Below, one piece after another: positions 1-9,875 of a stretch of DNA of 64,000 nucleotides. Origin of the DNA: Rossellomorea sp. AcN35-11 (GTDB taxonomy: Bacteria; Bacillota; Bacilli; Bacillales; Bacillaceae_B); the NCBI GenBank assembly GCA_030388825.1, contig CP128835.1:3838001-3902000 (forward strand), in the 5' to 3' direction. Positions within the stretch are counted from its first letter, which is position 1. Every line of letters begins with the position of its first letter. Position numbers and translations under genes: made by a program. A model generated the notes under the pieces. The model saw only the letters and a list, made by a program, of their open reading frames with translations, did not search any database and was not told where the DNA came from.

Positions 1-1559
1 TCTTCATGTAAATGTCCCTTTGCCTGAATCAGCAATGTCCCCACCACAATGAGGATCATGAGGCTGATCCCGGAAAACAGCCAATTTCCCGATACGACAG
101 CCCATATAGAGAGCCCCGACAGGAGCAGAAGTGACACAGACATGGCAAGGAGCTGTCGAGAGAAAGACGCCTTCTTCCTGATGAAGCGCTCTTCACCCCG
201 TTTCACCTGAAGGTTCACCCAGTCTGCCTGATCACGTGAAGCCAGCTTGGATGACTTGGCCTTCACAGATCTTTGTAATTGCTGATACTCATCCTCTTCC
301 ATCAGCCTTTCTTCTAATCGGTCACACTTGCTTTCAATGAGGTAGAGCTCTTCTTTCGCTTCCTCATATAGATTTTGCAAGCTTTCCCTTTCATGAAGAA
401 GCTTTGAGTGCTTGTCAAGTGCTTGTTGAATGTTGTCAGACATCATCATGCTTGTATCAAGTTTTGGCACGTCTGTAAAATCTACTGTGAGTCCCAATTC
501 ACGGATCGTACCGTTGATCTTATTGCGCACAGCTTTCAATTCACTATCCCGCTCACTGCTCTCTTCTTTCCATTTTAAATAAAAGGACTGATGAGACAAG
601 ATCTTCTCTAAGAATGGAATGTCTTCCCTTAAAGTCTTATCTATTTCTGCCGACTCTATTTTCTTTTGGAGATTCCCCAGCTTCTCCTTCAGTGTTTCAA
701 GGTAGGCTGATACTTGTCTTTCTTCGGTTTTAAGCTCATTAAAATGCTCTAAACCTCTTGGCGGAAACACCACTTCTTCCAATTGCAACATCCGCTGTTC
801 CATACGTGCGAAGCCGTTGAGAGTATTCCAGTTTTCATTAACTGAAACCAGGTTCTCTCTCTCTTCGCGAAGGGAGGCCGTCTCTTCCTCCATAGAAGAA
901 ATCTGTTCTTTTAATGCTTGCTGCTTCTCTATCAGCAGGCTGAATCGTTCGTTTTTTTCTTTTCCCTCCCTTACCTGCTTCTCCAAGGATTTCAATTCAG
1001 TCAGGACTGTATTGATCATCGGTTTCCTTCCAGATTTTTTAAACAGCCGCTCACGTTCTTTTTGCCAATCCTGATCCATTTGTAAAAGGAGGTCCGTCCC
1101 TGTAGAGCCTGCGGAGAAAAGGTAGCGGTTCAGATCTTCTTTTTTCAGGCGCTGGATGTTTTGAAGTCCTTCGAGGTTGAATGAAAATATGTTTTGGTAG
1201 GTTGTCCTGTCAAGGTTCCCAAGCAACTGTCGAAGGGCTTCTTCCCCTTCCACCCTTCCATCTTCGAATTGGACGGTTACGTCACCTGACGCTTTGCCTT
1301 TAATCCGCTCGATTTGAACGAGCCCATAATTGTCCATTTCACATATGACTTTACCACCGTATTCCCCAGAGAACTTCGGTTCGTATCTCAACAGGGAATG
1401 CTGTTTAGTCGGAAAACCGAATAAAATGCTATGAATAAAGGACATAATGGTCGACTTACCAGCTTCATTTTCTCCAAAAAACAACTGAAGGTCTGAAAGT
1501 TTGTACTGTTTATTGATTATTTTTCCGTATCCATAAATATGAAGTTCAAGCAGTTTCAT
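1..1559 (-). CDS. yhaN: YhaN-like SbcC/SMC-type ATPase, 3' part cut by window edge
   Basis: This is an open frame of 519 codons running off the left edge, so the C-terminal half is missing. The product starts MKLLELHIYGYGKI and has a Walker A motif GENEAGKST near residue 29. Long heptad-rich coiled coil follows, and a hydrophobic stretch of about 40 residues (two possible membrane segments) lies near residues 465-510, as in B. subtilis YhaN. It is the SbcC-like partner of the YhaO nuclease. Together they are expected to act as an ATP-driven DNA-end-processing complex, although the substrate is inferred from family. I chose the ATG at 1559 because GGAGG lies 8 bases upstream; an ATG two codons earlier sits too close to it. 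It follows yhaO by 17 bases, so the two are probably co-transcribed. Confidence 0.9.
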   Translation of the reverse strand, partial: MKLLELHIYGYGKIINKQYKLSDLQLFFGENEAGKSTIMSFIHSILFGFPTKQHSLLRYEPKFSGEYGGKVICEMDNYGLVQIERIKGKASGDVTVQFEDGRVEGEEALRQLLGNLDRTTYQNIFSFNLEGLQNIQRLKKEDLNRYLFSAGSTGTDLLLQMDQDWQKERERLFKKSGRKPMINTVLTELKSLEKQVREGKEKNERFSLLIEKQQALKEQISSMEEETASLREERENLVSVNENWNTLNGFARMEQRMLQLEEVVFPPRGLEHFNELKTEERQVSAYLETLKEKLGNLQKKIESAEIDKTLREDIPFLEKILSHQSFYLKWKEESSERDSELKAVRNKINGTIRELGLTVDFTDVPKLDTSMMMSDNIQQALDKHSKLLHERESLQNLYEEAKEELYLIESKCDRLEERLMEEDEYQQLQRSVKAKSSKLASRDQADWVNLQVKRGEERFIRKKASFSRQLLAMSVSLLLLSGLSIWAVVSGNWLFSGISLMILIVVGTLLIQAKGHLHE

Positions 1560-1576
1560 CTTCATCACCTCCCCGT

Positions 1577-2782
1577 TCAGCTTTTATTTTGTATCAGTTG
1601 CTTTGTTTCTTCCATTAAAATTACCCTGTCGTCTTCCTCTATGCGTTCCAGGAACCGGTATATAGAAGAGTGTTCATACAGCTCTGCAAGGGCTTCTTTC
1701 CACTCTTCTTCAGTCATGTTAACCAAAGTGGACATCACTTCCAGCTTAAACGGATCCTGTTCCTTTTCCCGTGTCGATTGTGATGGACTCCACTTTATTG
1801 AATGAACCCACTTCATCCCCGCTTGAGTCTCATATTCTGACTGCAAGGCTTCCAACAGGTCACCATTTTCTATTTTCCCCTTCATATTGTGAGGAAGCGA
1901 CCCATCATCGGTCAGGACAATTTCGATGAACATGTCCCCTTTCAAGGATTCAAGAGCATTCTGTATACGCTGATAGACTTCTCCAAAACGGAGGACACCC
2001 GATAGGGATACGTGACATGTCTTCCAGATCAAATCGTGGGTCGGGATAAAGGTCAGCTCGGTATGCTGATGATCCAGGACCACTTCATAGCAGCCCTTCT
2101 CCCCTGTTTCTTTCCGGTGCCTTCCTTGTATATTGCCTGGGTATACGATGAAAGGCTCTTTGTGCAGGATCTGACGCTCATGAATATGTCCAAGGGCCCA
2201 GTAGTGGTAATTTTTCTCCAGGAGATCATTGAGCACAAAAGGGGCGTAAACTGCATGAGAAGAATGCACGCTGCCTTCGCTTCCATGGAGGATGCCGATT
2301 GTATAGCGGCCCTGGGACCTTTCTGGATACTCTTCAATTCTTCTTTCTTCAATATGCCTTTTCCCATAGCTGAATCCAACTAAATCAACGGATTCTCCAC
2401 TCTTGGTAGTAAGTTGTTTCACTTCTGTGTCCTCTTTGAAGATATGTATATTGTCCGGCATATCAAGTTCTAAACGATAGCCCCCAAGGTGATCATGATT
2501 CCCGTGAACGACATAGACAGGAATGTTGTGTGAGTGTAGACGGTTAAATTGCTTCAATAATTTCGCTTGTGCGCGGATACTCCGATCTTCTTCATCAAAC
2601 AAATCACCGCTGATCACCATAAAATCAATCTGTCTTCGGACTGCTTCGTCTACCACTTTTTCAAAAGAAGCAAAGGTACTATTATATATCCGTTCGAACA
2701 CGTCTTGCGGTAGATGTTTAAGTCCAATGAACGGACTATCCAAATGTAGATCAGCTACATGAATAAAACGTATTTTTCCCAT
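1577..2782 (-). CDS. yhaO: YhaO, SbcD-type metallophosphoesterase (DNA repair exonuclease)
   Basis: The 401-residue product is a calcineurin-like phosphoesterase of the SbcD/Mre11 group. The metal ligands are visible in order: D11 and H13 (VADLHLD), D60 (SGDLFD), N95-H96 (HGNHD), H166 (LHGSEG), and H199/H201 (GHIH). The remaining C-terminal part would be the partner-binding or capping domain. A GGAGG ribosome site precedes the ATG. The gene lies directly upstream of the SbcC-like yhaN on the same strand with a 17-base gap, so the nuclease and ATPase subunits are probably made together. Family knowledge supports manganese-dependent nuclease activity on DNA ends; the exact role is inferred. Confidence 0.92.
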   Translation of the reverse strand: MGKIRFIHVADLHLDSPFIGLKHLPQDVFERIYNSTFASFEKVVDEAVRRQIDFMVISGDLFDEEDRSIRAQAKLLKQFNRLHSHNIPVYVVHGNHDHLGGYRLELDMPDNIHIFKEDTEVKQLTTKSGESVDLVGFSYGKRHIEERRIEEYPERSQGRYTIGILHGSEGSVHSSHAVYAPFVLNDLLEKNYHYWALGHIHERQILHKEPFIVYPGNIQGRHRKETGEKGCYEVVLDHQHTELTFIPTHDLIWKTCHVSLSGVLRFGEVYQRIQNALESLKGDMFIEIVLTDDGSLPHNMKGKIENGDLLEALQSEYETQAGMKWVHSIKWSPSQSTREKEQDPFKLEVMSTLVNMTEEEWKEALAELYEHSSIYRFLERIEEDDRVILMEETKQLIQNKS

Positions 2783-2885
2783 GACGTTCCCTCCTTCTTC
2801 TACGAATATACGTTCTTATATTCTTTCATTATATCCTAAAACGGGATGGAATTTCAGTATGAAAACATCATTTATCCAATTCATG

Positions 2886-2921
2886 AAAAAAGGCCGTCTC
2901 AAGAATGAGACAGCCCCTTTT
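2886..2921 (-). terminator. Rho-independent terminator after yhaP
   Basis: On the minus strand a GGCTGTCTC / GAGACGGCC stem with a short loop is followed by six T. It lies just after the yhaP stop codon and separates yhaQP from yhaON. Confidence 0.85.
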
Positions 2922-2924
2922 AAA

Positions 2925-4175
2925 TTATTTATTTGATGTGATATCGATTGCTTTCTTAATATCTTTATAAGAATTGGATTTTCCATACAGGAGGACTCCT
3001 CCGCGATACACTCTTGCCCCAAATACTCCCAATAGGACGATCGTCGCAAGTAGGATGACAATTCCTATAACTGGTTCATACACGGGAAGATTAAGCATCC
3101 CCACACGCAGGAACATAACCATCGGAGTAAAAAACGGGATATAGGAAGACACTGTGATAAAGCTGGATTCCGGATTCCCGAGCCCAAACATGGAGATGAA
3201 AAAACCGATCATGATCAGGAAAGTCATAGGCAGGATCATCTGCTGTACATCTTCAATCCTGCTCACGAGGGATCCAAGTAAGGCAGCAAGGGTGGCATAA
3301 AGGAAATACCCTAATAAGAAGAAAATGATCGCATACATCACCACACTCGCCGAAAGTGATTCAAATCCAAATCCTTCAAAGAATCCATCTACCAGTTCAT
3401 CTTTCTTACGGATCATGGTGAAATAACCTACTGCGAGTATAACGGCTAATTGAGTCAACCCGGCTAGACCGATACCGATGATCTTGGCAAACATTTGTTT
3501 CACAGGAGACACACTGGAAATGAGAATTTCCATGACTCTGGAGCTTTTTTCTGTCGCGACCTCCATAGCGGTCATGTTAGCGTAGGCAATGACAGAGAAA
3601 TAGATAAAGAATAAGAGAACATACACAACACCCCTGGCTTGACTCAGTTCTTCTTCAGATTTTGCCCCTTCCACCAGTGCGAGCTTCTCAAATGTCACAC
3701 GTCCGCTTAATAAAGCCAGTTCTTCATCTGAAAGCTCGAGCTTATTCGCTGCAAGAGAGGATTTAATAGTTTGCAGGGCAACTTGCAGTTCCCTGGACAC
3801 GTTCGATTCTGAAAGTGAATTGGATTTATATAGAGCCTGTGGAAGTCCTTCCGGGCTCTCGCTCAAAACAAGCAATCCCTTGATTTCTTCAGACTCAATT
3901 TTCTTCTCGATTTCTCTTGAGGATTGAGATGATGATTCCAGCTTGATCTCACTTTCCATCATCCCAAGTTGTTGCACTAATGGATCGTACAGTTTACCTG
4001 TTTCGTCGAGAACGGCTACCTTACTTGGGTCATCTCGATCTAAGCTCGAAATGACACTCTCAAAGTTAGCCAGAAGGATAATGGCTGCGGCAATGATAAT
4101 AGTGGATATGATAAACGACTTCGCCTTTAGCTTCGAGAAATAGGAGTGACCAAGGATCAAGAAGAAATTATTCAT
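2925..4175 (-). CDS. yhaP: YhaP, ABC-2 type exporter permease (NatB-like)
   Basis: The 416-residue integral membrane protein has one N-terminal membrane segment (about residues 20-40), a large extracytoplasmic domain to about residue 185, and five or more membrane helices after that. This is the ABC-2 (NatB) layout. Its start overlaps the end of the ATPase gene yhaQ by 8 bases, implying translational coupling; an AGGTGGGG site precedes the ATG. The pair should form a drug, sodium or peptide-type exporter. The substrate cannot be read from the sequence. Confidence 0.9.
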   Translation of the reverse strand: MNNFFLILGHSYFSKLKAKSFIISTIIIAAAIILLANFESVISSLDRDDPSKVAVLDETGKLYDPLVQQLGMMESEIKLESSSQSSREIEKKIESEEIKGLLVLSESPEGLPQALYKSNSLSESNVSRELQVALQTIKSSLAANKLELSDEELALLSGRVTFEKLALVEGAKSEEELSQARGVVYVLLFFIYFSVIAYANMTAMEVATEKSSRVMEILISSVSPVKQMFAKIIGIGLAGLTQLAVILAVGYFTMIRKKDELVDGFFEGFGFESLSASVVMYAIIFFLLGYFLYATLAALLGSLVSRIEDVQQMILPMTFLIMIGFFISMFGLGNPESSFITVSSYIPFFTPMVMFLRVGMLNLPVYEPVIGIVILLATIVLLGVFGARVYRGGVLLYGKSNSYKDIKKAIDITSNK

Positions 4176-5067
4176 AAGAAGTCCCCACCTTTTCTATGAA
4201 AATATCATTTAAAGAAGGCTCTTCTAGTTCAAATTTTCGAAGGAATCCTCTTTGAACGACATCACGGAATACACCTTCAGCTGCCTCCTCTGATTCGACC
4301 TGCAGAAGAACCCCTTCGGTTGTTTTCTTCAACTTGGTCACACCTTGCAGCCCCTTTAAATATAGAAGATCAAAGTCTGCATGAATCACCACATTCTTCT
4401 TTCCAAATGAACGCTTGATTTCCTTTAGGGCCCCATGTACTACAGGACGTCCCTTATGCATGATGCACAGACTTTCACACAGCTCCTCCACATGTTCCAT
4501 CCTGTGACTGGAGAAGACGATTGTGGTCCCGCTTTTCTTTATTTCATTGACTGCGTCTTTCAGAAGCTCTACATTTACAGGATCCAGGCCGCTGAAAGGC
4601 TCATCTAAGATCAGTAATTTAGGCTTATGGATGACGGCTGCGATAAATTGAATTTTTTGCTGATTCCCCTTCGACAATTCTTCCACTTTTTTATTCATAT
4701 ATTGAGGAACATTGAATCGGTTCAACCAGTAGTCCAATTCTTTTAAAATCGCCTTTTTCTCCATGCCCCTAAGTCGTGCCAGATAGACGATTTGATCGCT
4801 CACCTTCATTTTCGGATATAACCCTCTTTCTTCCGGAAGATATCCAATCTGGGGACTCGTTGAATAATCAATGCTTTTCCCATCCCACGTAATCTGTCCT
4901 TCCGTTGGGTCTAACAATCCTAACACCATTCGAAATGTCGTCGTCTTCCCGGCTCCATTCGCCCCAAGAAACCCGAACATTTCACTTGGAGGAATCTCAA
5001 GTGATAGATCATCCACGGCTGTGAATTCACCAAACCTTTTGGTTACCTCTTGAATACATAAACTCAT
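4168..5067 (-). CDS. yhaQ: YhaQ, ABC transporter ATP-binding protein (NatA-like)
   Basis: The 299-residue ATPase carries Walker A GANGAGKTT (35-43), a signature motif LSKGNQQ, Walker B LLILDEP, and an H-loop SSHRMEH. A roughly 80-residue C-terminal extension is typical of NatA/YhaQ-type ATPases. It is the first gene of the yhaQ-yhaP pair and overlaps the permease gene by 8 bases. A GGGGAG ribosome site lies upstream of the ATG. Substrate unknown; assignment to yhaQ rests on similarity and on gene order. Confidence 0.9.
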   Translation of the reverse strand: MSLCIQEVTKRFGEFTAVDDLSLEIPPSEMFGFLGANGAGKTTTFRMVLGLLDPTEGQITWDGKSIDYSTSPQIGYLPEERGLYPKMKVSDQIVYLARLRGMEKKAILKELDYWLNRFNVPQYMNKKVEELSKGNQQKIQFIAAVIHKPKLLILDEPFSGLDPVNVELLKDAVNEIKKSGTTIVFSSHRMEHVEELCESLCIMHKGRPVVHGALKEIKRSFGKKNVVIHADFDLLYLKGLQGVTKLKKTTEGVLLQVESEEAAEGVFRDVVQRGFLRKFELEEPSLNDIFIEKVGTSYE

Positions 5068-5249
5068 TCCAACACTCCCCTACTGCTCCTATATAGGAGC
5101 ATCTGTTTTCTCTATAGTCCTTACGATTATCTCCACAAAAGGTTTCATCTTCCAATTTTTTTCATTATCAAACTATTTAGACTTTCCAAAAAAATGATAA
5201 TATGAAAAAATAAAAGGGTACATCATTTTATACAAAGGGGTAAATAACT

Positions 5250-5436
5250 ATGAAAGTTTACAAACTGACAGTCTTTGAAAAAGACGGTAAAAAAATTCTA
5301 GATGAATCGTTCGAAGCTTCCTCCGATAGTGATGCTAAGAAAATGGGAGAATCCTTGTTAGAGGAGAAGGGGTACTCCCGAGTATACTCACCGCTGTACT
5401 TCCCCGCTTGGAAAGCTATTGCTGTTCCATGTCTAA
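5250..5436 (+). pseudogene. yhzD: YhzD-like small protein, frameshifted near its middle
   Basis: The frame opens MKVYKLTVFEKDGKKI after an AAAGGGG ribosome site and encodes an acidic N-terminal half typical of the small YhzD family. As written, the frame then runs on to 5483 with an unrelated tail. Shifting by one base after about 5369-5372 (a GGGG run) gives THRCTSPLGKLLLFHV and a stop at 5434-5436, for a total of 61 residues. The HRCTS...GKLLLFH ending is what I expect of YhzD, so one extra base is the likely problem. Function is unknown. The position between yhaQ and yhaR fits B. subtilis gene order. Confidence 0.65.
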
Positions 5437-5491
5437 AAACCCCCTCATCATTCTCATCACCCGAGACAGGTGACTTCCCGTGAAGGGTAGT

Positions 5492-5527
5492 CAAAAAAAG
5501 AACTAACCAATCCGGTTAGTTCTTTTT
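5492..5527. terminator. Bidirectional terminator between yhzD and yhaR
   Basis: A GAACTAACC / GGTTAGTTC stem with a 5-base loop is flanked by an A run and a T run. It can therefore end transcription from both converging genes. Confidence 0.85.
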
Positions 5528-5532
5528 CACCT

Positions 5533-6327
5533 TTATTCTCCTTTGAACTCAGGTCGTCTCTTTTCGACAAACGCCCGAATGCCTTCCTGATGATCCGAAG
5601 TTTGACGCATCAGCCATTGACCTTCCTTCTCTAGGTCAAGAGCATGCTGCAGCCTCTCTTTGTTTAATGTGACATACACTTCCTTCGTTTTCAGCATCGC
5701 TTTAGTCGGTGCACTTAATACTTGTTTCGTATAGCGCTCGATGCCTTCCTCCAGTTTACCAGATGGGATCGCTTCATCGACCAGTCCCTTCATAAGGGCC
5801 TCTTGTCCTTCCAGCACTTTTCCGTTCCATATCAATCGTTTGGCTTTATGCGTTCCCAGGCGCTCCTGCAGAAGGAAGTGACTTCCTCCATCTGGAATAA
5901 GCGCAATGCCGATAAAGTTCATGGCAAGCTTGCTGTCTTCTTCACATAAAATGTAGTCTGATGCAAGGGCAAGGCTGAACCCAAGACCTGCAGCGGCTCC
6001 ATGTATTCCTGTAAGAACGATTTTCGGCATGGAATACAACGTCATGACAAGTTCATTGATGGTATCCATGATACTGGCGAACTGTTCTTTTCCACTTAAT
6101 GAAAGCATGGACTTGATATCTCCTCCGGAGGAAAACCCCTTCCCTTCCCCTGTAAGGACCAATAACGAAATCGCCGGATCATTCTTCACTTCCTTTAAAG
6201 CAGCCAGAAGCTCTTTCATTAGCTCTGCATCCAATGAATTAAGGGACTGCGGCCGATTCAGCGTAAGCCTCGCCACCTTACCATCTTTATGTAGTTTTAC
6301 TGTTTCATATTGATTTGACACTGTCAA
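5533..6327 (-). CDS. yhaR: YhaR, enoyl-CoA hydratase/isomerase family
   Basis: The product is a 264-residue crotonase-fold enzyme. Diagnostic stretches are the oxyanion-hole segments GKGFSSGGDIKSM and GIHGAAAGLGFSLALA. The end, WLMRQTSDHQEGIRAFVEKRRPEF, is typical of enoyl-CoA hydratases. I chose a TTG start at 6327 (TVSNQYETVKL follows) because AGGGGAGGG lies 6 bases upstream. An in-frame ATG at 6354 has no ribosome site and would add nine unlikely residues. It sits next to an acyl-CoA ligase gene, which suggests fatty-acid or related acyl-CoA degradation. The exact substrate is not known. Confidence 0.85.
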   Translation of the reverse strand: MTVSNQYETVKLHKDGKVARLTLNRPQSLNSLDAELMKELLAALKEVKNDPAISLLVLTGEGKGFSSGGDIKSMLSLSGKEQFASIMDTINELVMTLYSMPKIVLTGIHGAAAGLGFSLALASDYILCEEDSKLAMNFIGIALIPDGGSHFLLQERLGTHKAKRLIWNGKVLEGQEALMKGLVDEAIPSGKLEEGIERYTKQVLSAPTKAMLKTKEVYVTLNKERLQHALDLEKEGQWLMRQTSDHQEGIRAFVEKRRPEFKGE

Positions 6328-6443
6328 ATTAATCCCTCCCCTTTCTTCTAGCATATCGTAATATCGTATGATTAGATATCATTTTTTAGAATAGTATAAC
6401 AATTCAACAGAGAGGCGGACAGGATGTCTACCTCTCATTTGAA

Positions 6444-8057
6444 TTAAACTTGTTTCATTTTATCCTGAACCTGATCCCTTAACGCCCTCTTCAAAAATTT
6501 TCCTACTGACGTTTTAGGAATTTCATCTAGGAACAGGATGTCATCTGGCAGCCACCATTTGGCAAATTGAGGTTTAAGGAAGTCCAAGATGCCTTCTTTC
6601 GTTACATTCCCTTTACCTGATTCTTTCAATACAACACACGCGATTGGACGCTCCTGCCATTCTTCGTGGGGAACAGCCACAACAGCCGCTTCGAAGATAT
6701 ATTCGTGGGCCATGAGAGCATTCTCAAGATCGACAGAAGAGATCCACTCCCCGCCTGATTTGATAAGATCCTTTGTGCGGTCCACGATCTTAATGTAGCC
6801 TTCTTCATCAATGGTGACCACATCACCTGTATAAAGCCAGCCATCACGGAAAGCCTCTCTGGTTCTTTCGTCTTCATAGTATTCTGAAGCAATCCATGGA
6901 CCTCTCAGGGCAAGTTCTCCCATTTCCTTTCCGTCCCAGGCCACTTCTCCGTCTTTTCCGACAATCTTCATATCCAGTCCTGGCACTAGAATCCCCTGTT
7001 TCGCTTTTATATCTAGTTTTTCCTCAGCTGACAGATCATCATGATTGCTTTTTGAAGCAGCAATCACGGCAAGTGGGCTTGTTTCCGTCATTCCATATGC
7101 ATGCATGAACGGGATTCCGAATTTTTCTTCGAAAGTACGAATCATTCCTTTAGGAGCCGCCGATCCCCCACACAGAACAGAACGAAGGCTTGAGAGATCA
7201 TATTCATTCTTCTCCAGCTCATTGAGCAATCCCAGCCATATGGTCGGGACACCTGCCGAAATGGTTACTTTCTCATCCTCCATTAACCGGGCAAGTAAGG
7301 CGGGAGTAAAATACGGTCCCGGCAGAACCTGTTTTGTCCCGAACCAAACAGATGCAAACGGCAGCCCCCATGCGTTCACATGAAACATCGGAACAACCGG
7401 GAGGGCAACATCGCGCTCACATACCCCGGTCGTGTCAGCAAGTCCCAGGGCCATGGCATGTAACACGATTCCACGATGAGAATAGACGACTCCCTTGGGA
7501 TTCCCCGTTGTGGCGGAAGTATAACACATTCCTGCAGGAGCATTTTCATCCAGGTCCGTCCTGAATTCAAAGGAAGGATCCCCTTCTTCCAGCAGCCTTT
7601 CATAATGATAAACCGGTTCTAATGTGGTCTCCGGAAGATCACCGTCGGTCATGACAATGAAAGCTTTTACAGTTGGAATCTGATCTTTGATCTTTTCAAT
7701 GAGCGGAACAATGTCAGAATCGATCAACAACACCTGATCCTTGGCATGATTGATAATATAGACAATGTGTTGAGGCGATAGGCGGATATTGATTGTATGT
7801 AGTACAGATCCACTGCATGGGATGGCAAAGTACGCTTCCAGATGTCGATGATGGTTCCAGGCGAGTGTCCCGACTTTATCCCCTTCTTCAACGCCAAGCT
7901 GAGAAAGACTGCTTGCAAGCCTTCTTGTTCTTTCCGCCCACTGTTTGTAGGTGAAGCGGTTTATTCCTGATTCTGTTCGTGAAACGATCTCTTTTTTTGG
8001 AAAATACTTTTCGGCTCTTTCAATCATTTGTGTCAGCAGCAGAGGTGTTTGCATCAT
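6444..8057 (-). CDS. Fatty-acid/acyl-CoA synthetase (AMP-binding family)
   Basis: This 537-residue enzyme should activate a carboxylic acid to its acyl-CoA through an acyl-AMP intermediate. Visible motifs are the AMP-binding loop YTSATTGNPKGVVYSHRG, YGMTETSPL, GWLYTGDVV, DRTKDLIKSGGEW, and a C-terminal catalytic lysine in KTSVGKFLKR. It resembles the long/medium-chain ligase group (LcfB/YhfL relatives). Two adjacent ATGs follow GGGAGAG. It is transcribed toward yhaR, with a 116-base gap. A strong cre-like site lies in the upstream region, suggesting carbon catabolite repression. Confidence 0.88.
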   Translation of the reverse strand: MMQTPLLLTQMIERAEKYFPKKEIVSRTESGINRFTYKQWAERTRRLASSLSQLGVEEGDKVGTLAWNHHRHLEAYFAIPCSGSVLHTINIRLSPQHIVYIINHAKDQVLLIDSDIVPLIEKIKDQIPTVKAFIVMTDGDLPETTLEPVYHYERLLEEGDPSFEFRTDLDENAPAGMCYTSATTGNPKGVVYSHRGIVLHAMALGLADTTGVCERDVALPVVPMFHVNAWGLPFASVWFGTKQVLPGPYFTPALLARLMEDEKVTISAGVPTIWLGLLNELEKNEYDLSSLRSVLCGGSAAPKGMIRTFEEKFGIPFMHAYGMTETSPLAVIAASKSNHDDLSAEEKLDIKAKQGILVPGLDMKIVGKDGEVAWDGKEMGELALRGPWIASEYYEDERTREAFRDGWLYTGDVVTIDEEGYIKIVDRTKDLIKSGGEWISSVDLENALMAHEYIFEAAVVAVPHEEWQERPIACVVLKESGKGNVTKEGILDFLKPQFAKWWLPDDILFLDEIPKTSVGKFLKRALRDQVQDKMKQV

Positions 8058-8080
8058 AATCGATCTCTCCCCTCACATTT

Positions 8081-8094
8081 AGTAAGCGTTTACA
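8081..8094. promoter_or_regulatory. cre-like site (CcpA) upstream of the acyl-CoA ligase
   Basis: The 14-mer AGTAAGCGTTTACA matches the cre consensus TGWAANCGNTNWCA at 13 of 14 positions. It lies 24 bases upstream of the ligase start, where bound CcpA would block transcription. Binding itself is inferred. Confidence 0.5.
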
Positions 8095-8207
8095 AAAGTT
8101 TAGTCTGATTTTCTGAGTCTACTTTACTAATTCTACTTTCAGGCGATAAATCCTTTATGTATTGTTGAAAAATTCCGTCAAATCAAACACCTTCCGAGTT
8201 CAACTAA

Positions 8208-8246
8208 AAAACACGCCGTTCAAATCACTGAGCGGCGTGTTTTTTT
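8208..8246 (-). terminator. Terminator after hemZ
   Basis: An ACACGCCG / CGGCGTGT stem with T runs on both sides overlaps the hemZ stop codon. It also could end rightward transcription. Confidence 0.85.
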
Positions 8247-9739
8247 ACGAAAACAAATCATTTAGAATATTGATTTTTCGATCGGTATATTCTTTGAACC
8301 CGATATTATAAGCGTTTGGCTCCTTTGGATTGGCAAAATGAGTGATCTTTCCGGTCTTCGGATCGATGAATTTACTCGCTGCCCCGCAGCCGATGCCGAT
8401 GATGGTCTGGACTTCCTCCATGATCATGATGTTATAGATGCTGTCCTGCCCCGGCAGGGCATAGCCCACATTTTCCAGGTTACCAAGGATGTTCTTCTGA
8501 CGGTATAAATAGTATGGCTCATAACCATTCTTCTTCGTCCACTCTTCTGCAAGGTTCATCATTCTCTCAATTTCCAACCGATCTGCTACCTTATACTTGT
8601 CTTTATTCTTTGTCATTTCAGACGCACGTTTAAAGGACAACGTGTGAACGGTCAAGGATTCCGGCATGAGCTTTTCGGTTTCATCCAACGAATGTTGAAG
8701 CTCAGGGAGCTCTTCACCCGGGAGACCTATGATCAGGTCCATATTGATGTTGTTCATACCCATATCCCGTGACAGATTGAATTTGTCTATCGTTTCTTCT
8801 ACTGTATGATGACGGCCGATTGCTTTTAGGGTTTCCTGTGTGTAAGATTGGGGATTGATGGAAATACGGTCGATATTCCATTTGTTGAGTACCTCTAGTT
8901 TCTCTGGTGAGATCGTATCAGGCCGGCCGGCCTCAACCGTCACTTCCCTTACGTTTTCCACATCCGGGAAAGATCGAACCATTTCTTCATATAGAGCATC
9001 CATTTCTTCAGCTGTGATGGAAGTAGGTGTACCTCCTCCGTAGTAGATGGTCGTGATTTTGATGTTATTTTCTTTCATCCATCGTCCCATTTCCTGTATT
9101 TCATAATGGAGGCCGGCCAGAAATGAATCCACCCTTCCTTGTTTACCGAGAATCGCATAGGCAGGGAATGTACAATAGGCACATTTTGTCGGGCAAAACG
9201 GAATGCCTATATAGATACTCACTTGCTGCAGATCATAAAGATCTGGTACAACCGCCAACTGTCGGTCGACGATGTTTTGCATGAGCTCAATCTTCTCATC
9301 CGTAATGAGGTATTCTTCTCTCAATTTCCGGTGAATCTCTTCTTTTGGCATTCCAAGCTGGGTGTTTTTATGGATGAGCTTCGTCGGTCTGATCCCGGTT
9401 AAAATCCCCCCACTTCTGCCTGATACCAGTCATATCTTGAAGAACATTCAAATAGACATGGGAAACCGCGGTTTTCAGCTGTTTAAAACGTTCTTTTTCA
9501 TTATCATAAGGAGACCAACCCTTCTCATAGCGGGCAGAAAATTTCACGTCTGTGGTTGGCTTTGTTAAGGTCGCAGCAGCTTCTACCTTATCTTCGATGG
9601 AAAGTTCTATATGGACTTGAAGATCTGCTTCATCACAATCAGCAAAATGAATCACGGACTCTTCAAAAAATAAATTTGCAATCAATCGCAGAGGGCGTTC
9701 AAAACGCTCATCCTCGATTCCTCTTATCAAAACATTCAC
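8245..9739 (-). pseudogene. hemZ: HemZ, radical-SAM coproporphyrinogen III oxidase-like, frameshifted
   Basis: Two overlapping frames make one protein. The first 110 or so residues start at a GTG at 9739 behind AAGGTG and are in one frame; the rest, ending at 8245, is in another. Removing one base from the C6 run at 9406-9411 joins them as KWG-ILTGIRPTKLIHKNTQLG and gives about 497 residues, the expected HemZ length. The radical-SAM cluster motif CPTKCAYCTF (C-x3-C-x2-C) and YYGGGTPT are intact. The protein belongs to the oxygen-independent HemN/HemZ family in heme synthesis. Because everything but one base is conserved, I think the gene is functional and the sequence is wrong here. Confidence 0.85.
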
Positions 9740-9829
9740 GTTCTAATCACCTTTCAACAAATCTAATAAGCTTTTATAAGTGTACAGAATGGGCTTGGAA
9801 TGGTCAATGGGAGTCCGCCATCACTCTGC

Positions 9830-9871
9830 AAAAAACACCCCCCGCACCTTCAGATATGTGCGGGGGTGTTT
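9830..9871 (-). terminator. Terminator after yhaX
   Basis: A strong CACCCCCGCAC / GTGCGGGGGTG stem with a 10-base loop is followed by a T run on the minus strand, directly after the yhaX stop. Confidence 0.85.
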
Positions 9872-9875
9872 ACGA

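Noticed and set aside
2012..2383. Plus-strand frame of 123 codons inside yhaO
   Set aside because: It is the complement of the conserved nuclease gene, with no ribosome site or family match; a shadow frame.
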